From: Polyangiaceae bacterium
GTDB lineage: Bacteria; Myxococcota_A; Polyangia; Polyangiales; Polyangiaceae
Reading direction: 5' to 3'
Length of the DNA stretch: 41,919 nucleotides
NCBI GenBank assembly: GCA_013361525.1
Contig: JABFXY010000104.1
Span: 1-41,919 of the forward strand
Shown here: positions 26,104 to 34,253 of the stretch, one piece after another
Layout of the letters: each line of letters starts with the position of its first letter
Numbering within the stretch: position 1 is the stretch's first letter
The notes under the pieces: model-generated
What the model was told of the DNA's origin: nothing
The model's database searches: none
What the model saw: the letters and a program-made list of their open reading frames with translations, nothing else
Translations under genes and position numbers: made by a program

Positions 26104-27267
26104 CTATTGGTGCAGCGGAGTCGAGAAGATGAGCTGGCCCTTCGAGCGATCGAAGGCATCGAGCGGCTCACTGGATCGAAGCCGCTCGGGCAGATCCGGA
26201 TTGGCAATGAAGGGAGCTCCGAACGAAATGGCGTCGGCCTGATCGGCGCGGAGCGCAGCCTCTGCCCGGCGAGCGTCGTAGCCGCCGTTCAAGACCAGCG
26301 CGCCGGGCCATGCATTGCGAAACGCGCGAGCGACACCGTATTGGCTCGGCGGGTAGGCCGGACCATCAACCGCCTCGACGATATGGAGGTATGCCAGGTC
26401 GAACGCGGAAATCTCGCGCGAGAGGTACTTCGCGAGAGACACGGGATCCGAATCGCGGAGGTTGCCGCGCTCGTGGGCGAGGGAGAGGCGCACGCCGACG
26501 CGACCGCCGCGCCAAATCGGCGTCACCGCGTCGAGCACGTCGATCAGGAAGCGCGAGCGTTTGGCAATCGTCCCTCCATAACAATCGGTGCGCGAGTTCG
26601 AGCCGTCGCGCAGAAACTGATCGATGAGGTAACCGTCGCCCGCGTTCACCTCCACGCCGTCGAAGCCCGCTCTCTTCGCGCGGCGAGCGGCCTCTGCGAA
26701 CTCGTCGACGACGAACGGGATCTCGGATCGTGTGAGCGTGCGCGGGACGCCGTAGGGCACGGGGCCCTTCGGTCCGTACGCGAGACCGTCGGGCGCGAGC
26801 GAAGACGGCGCTACGGGATCGGCGCCGCCCGGCTGGTACTCGGGCAGCGACAGACGCCCTGCATGCCACAGCTGCGCGAGGATCATCCCGCCCTGCTCGT
26901 GGACGGCGCGTGTGACGGTGCTCCACGCTTCGACGTGCTCGTCGGTAAAGAGCCCGAGCGAATCGGCATAACCCGACGCCCGCTCCGAGACCGGCACCGG
27001 CTCCGAGACGATCAACCCGGCGGACGCTCGTTCGGCGTAATAGGCCGGCGCGAGCCAATCCTGACCGCGCGGCACGACACGTGTGCGCGTGATCGGCGCC
27101 ATCAACGTGCGGTTACGCAGGTACAGCTCGCCGAGCCGGGTGGGCGCAATGAGGAGCTTTGTTTTCCCGCGCTCGCCTTCGGCGAACCAAGCCTCGTGGG
27201 AGCCGCCCCGGCCGGTCTCGCTCCGCTCGACGTGGCCTGCCCCACGAGTCTTCGGCGTTTGGGTCAT
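26104..27267 (-). CDS. Old Yellow Enzyme-family ene-reductase with altered active site
   Basis: A 387-residue protein that fits the OYE fold throughout: LGELYLRNRTLMAPITRTR at the start of the barrel, AQLWHAGR, LTRSEIPFVVDEFAEAARRAKRAGFDGVEV, DQFLRDGSNSRTDCYGG, and VLNGGYDARRAE in the phosphate-binding part. It should bind FMN and use NAD(P)H to reduce activated alkenes or nitro-compounds. The substrate-anchoring pair, normally His-x-x-Asn or His-x-x-His in EIHxANGY, reads Asn208 and Asp211 here, although the following Tyr is kept. A 35-residue N-terminal extension before the domain is unusual too. There is no Shine-Dalgarno; a TTGACA lies 28 bases upstream. Divergent from a MarR gene that probably controls it. 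Confidence 0.9.
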   Translation of the reverse strand: MTQTPKTRGAGHVERSETGRGGSHEAWFAEGERGKTKLLIAPTRLGELYLRNRTLMAPITRTRVVPRGQDWLAPAYYAERASAGLIVSEPVPVSERASGYADSLGLFTDEHVEAWSTVTRAVHEQGGMILAQLWHAGRLSLPEYQPGGADPVAPSSLAPDGLAYGPKGPVPYGVPRTLTRSEIPFVVDEFAEAARRAKRAGFDGVEVNAGDGYLIDQFLRDGSNSRTDCYGGTIAKRSRFLIDVLDAVTPIWRGGRVGVRLSLAHERGNLRDSDPVSLAKYLSREISAFDLAYLHIVEAVDGPAYPPSQYGVARAFRNAWPGALVLNGGYDARRAEAALRADQADAISFGAPFIANPDLPERLRSSEPLDAFDRSKGQLIFSTPLHQ

Positions 27268-27284
27268 GACGATACATTGGATCG

Positions 27285-27305
27285 ATATTTGAGACTGTCA
27301 ACTAT
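27285..27305. promoter_or_regulatory. MarR operator candidate
   Basis: The arms ATATTTGA and TCAACTAT are inverted copies with seven of eight positions matching, separated by GACTG. The palindrome lies in the 74-base gap between the divergent OYE and MarR genes and covers the TTGACA that would serve the OYE gene (27296-27301, minus strand), so a bound MarR dimer could block the enzyme's promoter and probably its own. Confidence 0.6.
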
Positions 27306-27341
27306 AGACCTTCCGTAAGTTCGGCTTTAGGCTCTTTCTCG

Positions 27342-27833
27342 ATGAGCCAGCCCACGAAGAGAGCCCGAGCGGCCGCCGCCGCATCGGCCACCGCAGAGGA
27401 TCCGGCGCGCGAAGCGTGGTCGTTGATCGTGCGCCTGTTCCAGTGCGGAAAGGCGTCGACCATGGCCAGCTGCGCCGAGTTCGACCTCTCGGCGGCTCAG
27501 GCTTACCTCCTCCAGACGCTCGACCCCTCGAAGCCCGTTCCGATGAGCAGCCTCGCGGGCGCGCTGTCTTGTGATGCGTCGAACGTGACCGGTCTCGTCG
27601 ACAAGCTCGAGGCTCGAGGCTTCGTCGAGCGTCAGCCGGATCCCAACGATCGCCGCGTGAAAATGATCGCCCTGACCGCGTCGGGAAAACGCGTGCGCGC
27701 CGAGGTCGTCGACCGCCTCGCCACCCCGCCTGCGAGCGTCGAAGCGTTGTCGAAGACGGATCAGGAAGACCTCGTCCGCATCCTGAAGAAGGCCGTCGCG
27801 CCCCCGCTGGGGCGAGCCGCTGGGGCCGAGTAG
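27342..27833 (+). CDS. MarR-family transcriptional regulator
   Basis: A 163-residue regulator with the winged-helix core: MSSLAGALSCDASNVTGLVDKLEARGFVERQPDPNDRRVKMIALTASGKR read as helix-turn-recognition helix-wing. The DPNDRR wing is the family signature. MarR proteins that sit next to OYE genes usually sense small electrophiles or phenolic compounds and repress the enzyme. Two cysteines lie in the N-terminal dimer region (near residues 37 and 45) and could act as sensors. The ATG has no Shine-Dalgarno; TAGACC and TAGGCT, 17 bases apart, end eight bases before it. Confidence 0.92.
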   Translation: MSQPTKRARAAAAASATAEDPAREAWSLIVRLFQCGKASTMASCAEFDLSAAQAYLLQTLDPSKPVPMSSLAGALSCDASNVTGLVDKLEARGFVERQPDPNDRRVKMIALTASGKRVRAEVVDRLATPPASVEALSKTDQEDLVRILKKAVAPPLGRAAGAE

Positions 27834-28021
27834 CGAGATCCGGCGCCCGGTGTGGCGCGTTGTCTCGCGCTCGCTGGCTCCAAGCCGCCACACCGAGCTT
27901 CTGCTCGAGCAGCGTGCTCGCAACGATGCCGTGAGGCTGGATCGCACGTCGGGGTGCAGCTCGTAGACGGCCACCCCTCCGCGCACTGGCACGTCGTTCG
28001 CCATAGCGGGTCCCACGACCC

Positions 28022-29125
28022 GTGGAACGCCCCGTCTTAACGTTCGCGCGCTGTGGCACCATCGCAAACTGCGTCCTTCTTGGCTGCACGGCGATCGGCG
28101 GCGTCGACGGATTCGTCGACGAAACGACGTCGAGCAATGGTGGACAAGGCGTTGGCGGTGACGTCGTCGATTGCGAGGGCGTCGCGTGCGATCCCCCCGT
28201 GGAGCGTTGCGACGATGGTGTCGACAACGACGACGACGGTCTGATCGATTGCGCTGATCCGCAATGCGGCGACGCGGGATACAAATGCGTACCGCAGGCA
28301 CCCGCAGGGTGGAGTGGCCCAGGAGCGCTCGGCACGGGCTCCACGAGCCTCGAATGCGACGGTGGATTCGGTCACACCATTGCGCAAGGTGGATTGGACA
28401 TCGTCGCGGGCGACGCGGCGTGCTCCGCGTGCACCTGCGAGCCAGGGCCGGGGGGCTGCCCTCCCGCGACGCTACAGGTCTTCCGATCCGGCTCGGGGGC
28501 TTGCCAGCAGTCCTGCAGCGCGAACGTGAGCCTGATCCCGGGTGCTTGCGTGAACCTGGAAAACGTCGCATTGGCCTGCGCCGACGACCAAGCGAAATGG
28601 TCGGTGGACCAGAGCGAGATCGGCACGTTCGACGGAAGCTGCACTCCGTCGTCGCAATCACCGACGGCGGCTGCGCCCGAGTGGGAAACATCGTTCACGT
28701 TCTGCGGTGGTGCGCTCGGCGGCGGATGTGACCAGGGCTCCGTCTGCGCGCCCCCGACGCCGCCGGCGTTCGCCGTCGAAGCCTGCATCGGCTCCGCAGG
28801 TGAAGTCGCTTGCCCTTCGGGGTTCCCCGACCGAACCGTCATGTACGAAGGATTCCAGGATGGGCGCGGTTGCACGCCGTGCGACTGCGAACCGGCTGCC
28901 TGCGCCGGATTCGTGGAGTTGTTCGATCACAACAGCTGCGCCGACGGCCACCAGAGCGCGACCATTGCAACACCTTATGACGGCGCATGCATCGTCGCAG
29001 CCGACGAGAGGCCGCGTGCCCGTTATGCGCTGGACCCGAACGCTTCGCTCTGCACCGCCATTGCGTCTGAGCCCAACGGCAAAGTCGTTCCCGCGGACGA
29101 ATACACCATTTGCTGCACCCAATGA
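28022..29125 (+). CDS. Cys-rich lipoprotein with MopE-like metal-binding motif
   Basis: A 367-residue protein with a lipoprotein signal (VLLGC, Cys22). At about residues 60-85 it has the pattern CDDGVDNDDDGLIDCADPQC, the acidic MopE-like motif that binds calcium or copper in related proteins. The remainder carries about 30 Cys and several paired motifs (CSACTCEPG, CTPCDCEPAAC), suggesting compact disulphide-linked domains of a secreted protein. The GTG start is the first in frame and gives a proper signal. The stop overlaps the ATG of the kinase gene, so the two are co-translated. The role is unknown; a surface sensor feeding the kinase is possible. Confidence 0.8.
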   Translation: MERPVLTFARCGTIANCVLLGCTAIGGVDGFVDETTSSNGGQGVGGDVVDCEGVACDPPVERCDDGVDNDDDGLIDCADPQCGDAGYKCVPQAPAGWSGPGALGTGSTSLECDGGFGHTIAQGGLDIVAGDAACSACTCEPGPGGCPPATLQVFRSGSGACQQSCSANVSLIPGACVNLENVALACADDQAKWSVDQSEIGTFDGSCTPSSQSPTAAAPEWETSFTFCGGALGGGCDQGSVCAPPTPPAFAVEACIGSAGEVACPSGFPDRTVMYEGFQDGRGCTPCDCEPAACAGFVELFDHNSCADGHQSATIATPYDGACIVAADERPRARYALDPNASLCTAIASEPNGKVVPADEYTICCTQ

Positions 29126-30507
29126 CGAACATGGACGCCCAAGATCCGACTCATTCGACAAGCGACGCCTTCATCGGAAAAGTGCTCCGCGACAAGTGGC
29201 GCATCGTCAGGCGAATCGGTGAAGGTGGCACGTCCGAGGTGTTCGAGGCGGTTCACCGAAACGGTAAGCGCTTCGCGGTGAAGGTATTGCGCCGCGAGCT
29301 GATGCAATATCCAGAGGCGATCGAGCGCCTCTTGCACGAGGGAATGATCGCGAACCTCGTGCAGAGCCCCGGCATCGTCGCGTCGTTCGACGACGACGTG
29401 ACCGACAATGGGACACCATTTCTCGTGATGGAGCTGCTCGAAGGCCGGACCGTCGAGGACGCGCTCGACGAATCGCCCGGCGGCCGAATGGATCCGGGGG
29501 AGGTCTGCCGAATCGGCATTGCGCTGTTGGACACGCTCGCGGCGGTGCACCGCGCAGGGATCCTTCATCGCGATTTGAAGCCCGGCAATCTGTTCATTAC
29601 CAAAGAAGGCCAATTGAAGGTGCTCGATTTCGGCATCTCGCGCGTCGAAACCGCACCGGGGACGCACAAGGCCCGGCTCGGCGTCGCAATGGGAACACCG
29701 GGATACATGCCGGCGGAGCAAGCAGCGGGTGATTGGGGCACGGTCGATACTCGAACGGATCTTTGGGCCGCGGGTGCGGTGCTTTTCCGCATGTTGACGG
29801 GGACGTGCATTTACGAGGAGGAGACGGCCTCCGAGACGCTCGTGGCGTCGATGACGAAAGGCGCACCGCCGGTTGCGCATCGCCTGCCCCACGTGTCGCC
29901 GACGCTGGCCGCCGTCATCGACAAGTCGCTGCAAATCCATTTGCCGGATCGATGGCAATCGGCGGACGCCATGCGCGACGCGTTCGCGCGGGCACTGGTC
30001 GAGGTCGAGCGAATGGCGAGCGAGGCGGCCGCGAGGGAGCCGCTCGATTCGGTGGTTCCGAATGTCCAGACGGTGGCGCCGCCGAAACGCTGGAGCGTGC
30101 TCGAGCATGCGCGCAAGGCCGCCGCTTGGGCAGGTCTGGTCGGCGTCGTCGCAGCGGTGGTCTCCGTCGTCGGCCTCGCGGGGATGCGCTTTTCGTCGGG
30201 CCATGTTCCCGACGCAAATCTTCCCAACGCAGCCGCCGCGGAGATGGCGCCGCTTCCGACACGGACCGAGTTCGTCGCGTCGTCGGCGACGGCCCGCACG
30301 TCGTCGAGCGCGCCGCGCGGCTCGGCATCCGCCGTGCACGGGCCTTCGATTCAACCAAAAGATCCGAAGCGATCGCCGATGCCGACAGTCGAGGGAGGAT
30401 GGCTCAAGGAGAGCCGCCAACACCGCTCTGCTGGCAACAAGAGTGGATCGAACACCGCGCGTCCACTGCCGGACGCGGGCGTATTCGATTCGATTTACGA
30501 CGAATAG
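29122..30507 (+). CDS. Membrane-anchored Ser/Thr protein kinase
   Basis: A 461-residue eukaryote-like kinase. The catalytic domain (about residues 27-295) has the G-loop IGEGGTSEV (32-40), the ATP-binding Lys54 in FAVKVL, the catalytic loop HRDLKPGN (149-156), DFG (169-171), and GTPGYMPAEQ in place of the usual APE. It should be active. A single membrane helix lies at about residues 334-354, and about 105 Ser/Ala/Pro-rich residues follow outside. The start ATG overlaps the previous stop (ATGA); an earlier in-frame position at 29110 is inside the upstream gene. The kinase sits between a Cys-rich lipoprotein and a TPR protein, and the three form an operon. Confidence 0.92.
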   Translation: MTNMDAQDPTHSTSDAFIGKVLRDKWRIVRRIGEGGTSEVFEAVHRNGKRFAVKVLRRELMQYPEAIERLLHEGMIANLVQSPGIVASFDDDVTDNGTPFLVMELLEGRTVEDALDESPGGRMDPGEVCRIGIALLDTLAAVHRAGILHRDLKPGNLFITKEGQLKVLDFGISRVETAPGTHKARLGVAMGTPGYMPAEQAAGDWGTVDTRTDLWAAGAVLFRMLTGTCIYEEETASETLVASMTKGAPPVAHRLPHVSPTLAAVIDKSLQIHLPDRWQSADAMRDAFARALVEVERMASEAAAREPLDSVVPNVQTVAPPKRWSVLEHARKAAAWAGLVGVVAAVVSVVGLAGMRFSSGHVPDANLPNAAAAEMAPLPTRTEFVASSATARTSSSAPRGSASAVHGPSIQPKDPKRSPMPTVEGGWLKESRQHRSAGNKSGSNTARPLPDAGVFDSIYDE

Positions 30508-30517
30508 GAGGTGCTCG

Positions 30518-31528
30518 ATGAGGCTCGCGACCGCATTGGTCATCTCGATGGTGTTATCGCCGGCGACGGCCGCGTGGGCCGGTGACGGCGACGGCGACGA
30601 TTCGGCGCAAAAGCTGTTCGACGAAGGGCTCGCCGCGTTCGACGCGGGTCGGATCGACGAGGCCTGTAACAAGTTCGAAGAGAGCATGCGGCGCGAAGCT
30701 GCGAACGGCACGCTGCTCAACCTCGCGAGGTGTCACGAGCTCGAGGGCAACACCGCGACCGCGTGGGCCGAATACACCGACGTCGCGACCAGCGCGTCGC
30801 GCGTCGGCGACACGGAGCGTGCGACCGAAGCGGCCGAAGCGGCAACGCGTCTGGCGCCGTCGCTCGCAAAGCTGCGCATCGCAGTCGAGCGTCCGGCGCC
30901 GCTGCTGGTCGTCACGCGGGACGGTGTCATCCAATACGAAGGATCGTGGAATCGACCGATGCCGGTGGATCCCGGCACGCACCAGGTCGTCGCAGAGGCA
31001 CCGGGGCGAAAGCCGTTCATCGCCGAGATTCGAATCAAACCCGGTGAGAGCGATGCCAGGATCGTGATTCCCGAGCTCGCGGCTGCGGGACAAGGGCCCG
31101 ATCACGTGGACGCGTCCGTCACGAGCCCTCGATCGGCCGAGCACCATTCGGAGAAGGCCCACAAGAAGGCGCCGACGGGTCTCACGTTCGCGGGCATCGT
31201 GTTCGGATCGCTCGGCGTCACGGCGACGGCGGTCGGCGGCGTGCTCGGCGCGATTTCCCTCTCGGATCTCTCGGAGGCGCGCGAGAACCCCGAGCTGTGT
31301 CCCGGCGACATCTGCACGCCGAGCGGTCGCGTCTGGGTCGACAGCGCGGAGGAGAAAGGGAACGCGTCGACGGCGCTGTTCCTCGTCGGCGGCTCGCTCA
31401 TCGCGACGGGCATCACGCTGGTGGTGCTCGACTTCAAGCTCGAGCGAAAGGACACCGACACCGCGCTACGCGTCGCGCCCGTCGCCGGTCCGGCGCAAGC
31501 CGGCGTTCAAATGGCGATCGACTTCTGA
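30518..31528 (+). CDS. Secreted/membrane TPR protein with PEGA-like domain
   Basis: A 336-residue protein with a signal peptide (cleavage after AWA near residue 22), TPR-like helices at about 30-112 (SAQKLFDEGLAAFDAGRIDEA and GTLLNLARCHELEG), a PEGA-like beta segment at about 120-180 (PVDPGTHQVVAEAPGRK), and two membrane helices near 222-246 and 285-304. This layout is common downstream of Ser/Thr kinases in Polyangia. AGGAG lies seven bases before the ATG, which starts ten bases after the kinase stop. It probably gathers partners for the kinase in the envelope. Confidence 0.85.
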   Translation: MRLATALVISMVLSPATAAWAGDGDGDDSAQKLFDEGLAAFDAGRIDEACNKFEESMRREAANGTLLNLARCHELEGNTATAWAEYTDVATSASRVGDTERATEAAEAATRLAPSLAKLRIAVERPAPLLVVTRDGVIQYEGSWNRPMPVDPGTHQVVAEAPGRKPFIAEIRIKPGESDARIVIPELAAAGQGPDHVDASVTSPRSAEHHSEKAHKKAPTGLTFAGIVFGSLGVTATAVGGVLGAISLSDLSEARENPELCPGDICTPSGRVWVDSAEEKGNASTALFLVGGSLIATGITLVVLDFKLERKDTDTALRVAPVAGPAQAGVQMAIDF

Positions 31529-31556
31529 GCCCTACGGCGGTGTCGAAGATGTTGGT

Positions 31557-32003
31557 TCAACGCTGCCAGGGGAACGACCACGGCCGATAGACGTGCGCGG
31601 TTCCTGACTTCGCGAACTCTTCGCGCACGTCGTCGGGCAGCTCGCTGAACGCGATCCGCTTCACCGATCGCTCGAGCCCGCCGTTGTCGAGGCGAACCTC
31701 GACGCGAACGTCGGCGTCGTTCGTCGACCCGAGGGCCCGCGCGAAGACGACCTCCACGCCGGACACGAGCTTCTCGACCTTCGTCACGATGTCGGGGTCG
31801 GGGTTGCCGTCGAGGGTCGTGGCCATGTCCTCGGCCTCGATGTCGAGCCGCGCAGCGAGGAGCCTCGCGACCTCGGCCTTCGCCCAGGTCTCGATCGCCG
31901 CTTCCGCGCGGCTCGGTGCGCTCTTCTTCTTTCCTCGTTTCGCGAGGCGCGAAACGAGGACGTAGACGAACAGGAACACCGCGGCGAGTGCGACGAACTC
32001 CAT
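31557..32003 (-). CDS. Small single-helix membrane protein, unknown
   Basis: A 148-residue protein with one N-terminal membrane helix (about residues 3-18), a basic stretch RLAKRGKKK that should stay in the cytoplasm, and a charged soluble part rich in Ala/Glu/Val. No family is recognised. There is no clear Shine-Dalgarno. It is convergent with the TPR gene, 28 bases away, and lies just downstream of the pseudogene remnant. Confidence 0.62.
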   Translation of the reverse strand: MEFVALAAVFLFVYVLVSRLAKRGKKKSAPSRAEAAIETWAKAEVARLLAARLDIEAEDMATTLDGNPDPDIVTKVEKLVSGVEVVFARALGSTNDADVRVEVRLDNGGLERSVKRIAFSELPDDVREEFAKSGTAHVYRPWSFPWQR

Positions 32004-32059
32004 GCGGGAGAGCCTGACCCGCCCGCCCTAGGGGCGCAAGACGGGTCCACGGCCTTCGG

Positions 32060-32190
32060 GAGACGCTCGAGCAAGCCGACCGCACGCGTGGTCACCACAC
32101 CTCCCGATACCCACGAGCCCGATCAGAACGTCCGCACGAGCTCGCCACCAATCGGATCAGTCGAAGCAACATGACGAGCACGCAGCGTCT
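32060..32190 (-). pseudogene. Decayed 3' end of an STN/bactofilin-like membrane gene
   Basis: On the minus strand this stretch resembles the C-terminal ~40 codons of the gene at 34254-35591. A 19-base run around 32083-32101 is identical to 34316-34334, and the translation follows it in three frames: CVLVMLLRLI, then PIGGELVRTF before a stop, then GVVTTRAVGLLERLPK, against CALFMLLGLI, PIGGKFAQTL and GGVVTTRGLGLLRRKPK in the intact protein. At least two frameshifts and one stop are needed, so it is not coding. It is a remnant of a duplication, or of a relative that has otherwise been lost. Confidence 0.72.
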
Positions 32191-32343
32191 CGTCCGCGTC
32201 GAAGTCGTGTGCTTCGTGAGCGTACTGCCACACACCGATCGGACCGATCGCGACAGGCGCGGATCCGCGTGCGGTCCCCCGGATCGCAGCGTTACGAGGC
32301 TATTCGCGCACGCCGGTCGCAGATAACCGTGAGGTATCGCCTC

Positions 32344-34224
32344 ATGAACAAGCTCGTCCCCCACGGCCTCTTTCTCTTGGCGCTGACGGCGTGCGGCACG
32401 ACCGCCACATCCGACGAGCGTCGAGCGCGTGATGCGCGCAACACGGACTCCGCGCATCGCGCAGCATCGGAGGGTATCGGCCGCAGCGTGGAAGCGCAGG
32501 ACGGCACCATCGCCATTGCCGCGTCGGGCCTCTGCGCGACACTGGACGACGGACGCGTCGTTTGTTGGGACAAGTGGAAAGCCCCAACCATCGTGCCCAA
32601 AGCGCAGGGCGCTCTCGTGTTGTCGACCTTCGGCGGGGAAGTCGCGGCGCGCATGCCGACCATGTTGTACGCGATCGGCAAAGACAAGGACTTGGGCCAC
32701 TACTTGGATGTCGCGCAGCCGCTCGACCAGCGATTTTATTGTCGCCGGGAAATGGATCGACGCATCGCCTGCAAAGGCGCGGGCACCGATTGGATGGAGC
32801 TGAAGCTCGATCGGCCGGCGATCGCCATGGCTGCCCTCGACGGCGAGCTCTACGCGCTACAGGATGACGGCCGGCTTCGATTGTGGACATGTGCGGGGAC
32901 GCCCTGCACGCTCGCCGAGCAAGCGCCCTCGCTTCCCTCCAAAGAGATTCGTTCGTTGCACGCCGGACAGGGTGTCGTGTGCGTGATCGACAAGGCGAAG
33001 AGGCCCTCTTGCGGCCGTCTCGCGAAGCAGGAGGGGCCGCCGCTCGCCGCCTGCATCCAAACCGCGACGAATGTGGTCGACGTCTCGGGCGGGCCGAAAC
33101 ACGCGTGCGCCATACACGTCGACGGGTCGGTGACCTGTTGCGGCCAGAACGACGCGGGCCAGCTGGGATCGTTTGCGGTCACCAAACCCGACCAGCTCGT
33201 TCGCGTGGAAGGGATTGGCCCGGCTACCGACATCGAAGTCGGCGACATCACGTGCGCTCGCGACCAACGAGGGCTGTCATGTTGGGGAAACCCGCTGCCG
33301 TTCGGCAGGGACGAGCCGGACTTCCACGCGGCGGATCTCCCGGTCGAGCGCGCAGACCGCGTCGTCGCTGGGTCCGGCGTCACGTGCACACTGACCGGGA
33401 AAACGGTGCGCTGCTTCGGGCGATTGCGCGGCACCTTCGACCTGCCGAAAGACGTCAAAGACCTCGCGGTGGCGGGCACAGAAGCGTGCGGCGTGGCCGC
33501 AGACGGCACCATTACGTGCCACGCGTTCGGAGATCTGCGCAGCAGCCTGCCCGAGAATCTCCCCGCCGCTTCCCGGATTACCGCCGGTGAGTCCTCCTTT
33601 TGCGTCAGCGGCAAACCCTCCGTCTGCTGGGGGCAAGACGACCTCCGCGATATTCACAAGAATGGAATGTTCAAAACGGACGGCGAGGTCCTCGGGATCG
33701 ACGCTGGGAGCGAGTCCGGCTGTTGGGTCGCAAAGAACGGACGTGTCACTTGCTGGGGCGGCGCGAACCGCGGCAAATGGGGGCTCGCCGGCTCCAACGA
33801 CAAGAAGTCTCCGTTCGGCACCGTCCCGGCGCTCCGCGCAAAGACCATCTCCGTCGGCGGGCGGCTCGCTTGCGCCCTCGACAACGACGACAAGGTCTGG
33901 TGCTGGGGCCACGAAGTCCCCGAGAAGTCCGACTTGCTCGAACGAGCGAAGGTGGACGGCGCCGTCGACGTCGTTGCCGGCTCCGACGCCGCGTGCGTTC
34001 GCAAGAAGGACGGGAAGGTCGCCTGTTTCGGGCCTGCATTGGGGTTCAAGCAAAAGGGTCTGGCGTTCGCCGACCTCCCGGCCCTCGAAGGAGCCGTCGA
34101 GCTCGCAATGGGCGCCTCACACGTCTGCGGGCGACTGCCCAGCGGCAAGGTCAAATGCTGGGGTAAGGACACCCAAGGAGAGCTCGGCGGCGTCTCTTCG
34201 GTAAGGAAGGTTCACTTGCCATGA
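32344..34224 (+). CDS. RCC1-like repeat lipoprotein
   Basis: A 626-residue protein with a signal ending in LTAC (Cys17). The mature part is a series of about ten RCC1-like blades of some 50 residues each, marked by C...DG.V.CWG motifs, for example HACAIHVDGSVTCCG, CWVAKNGRVTCWG and KVKCWGKDTQGELGG. Such proteins form a seven-bladed propeller that binds other proteins; secreted versions with paired Cys are frequent in myxobacteria. The ATG has GAGG nine bases upstream. The upstream 340 bases carry the pseudogene remnant and nothing else I can name. Confidence 0.85.
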   Translation: MNKLVPHGLFLLALTACGTTATSDERRARDARNTDSAHRAASEGIGRSVEAQDGTIAIAASGLCATLDDGRVVCWDKWKAPTIVPKAQGALVLSTFGGEVAARMPTMLYAIGKDKDLGHYLDVAQPLDQRFYCRREMDRRIACKGAGTDWMELKLDRPAIAMAALDGELYALQDDGRLRLWTCAGTPCTLAEQAPSLPSKEIRSLHAGQGVVCVIDKAKRPSCGRLAKQEGPPLAACIQTATNVVDVSGGPKHACAIHVDGSVTCCGQNDAGQLGSFAVTKPDQLVRVEGIGPATDIEVGDITCARDQRGLSCWGNPLPFGRDEPDFHAADLPVERADRVVAGSGVTCTLTGKTVRCFGRLRGTFDLPKDVKDLAVAGTEACGVAADGTITCHAFGDLRSSLPENLPAASRITAGESSFCVSGKPSVCWGQDDLRDIHKNGMFKTDGEVLGIDAGSESGCWVAKNGRVTCWGGANRGKWGLAGSNDKKSPFGTVPALRAKTISVGGRLACALDNDDKVWCWGHEVPEKSDLLERAKVDGAVDVVAGSDAACVRKKDGKVACFGPALGFKQKGLAFADLPALEGAVELAMGASHVCGRLPSGKVKCWGKDTQGELGGVSSVRKVHLP

Positions 34225-34253
34225 GCGAGGCACGCTGCGCCTTCGGCGGATCG

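Noticed and set aside
27327..28691. A 454-residue minus-strand open frame over the MarR and MopE-motif genes
   Set aside because: Both plus-strand genes have clear family motifs; the reverse frame has none. The 188-base gap at 27834-28021 gave no recognisable remnant.
29023..30720. A 565-residue minus-strand open frame over the kinase gene
   Set aside because: It is the shadow of a kinase with all catalytic motifs intact.
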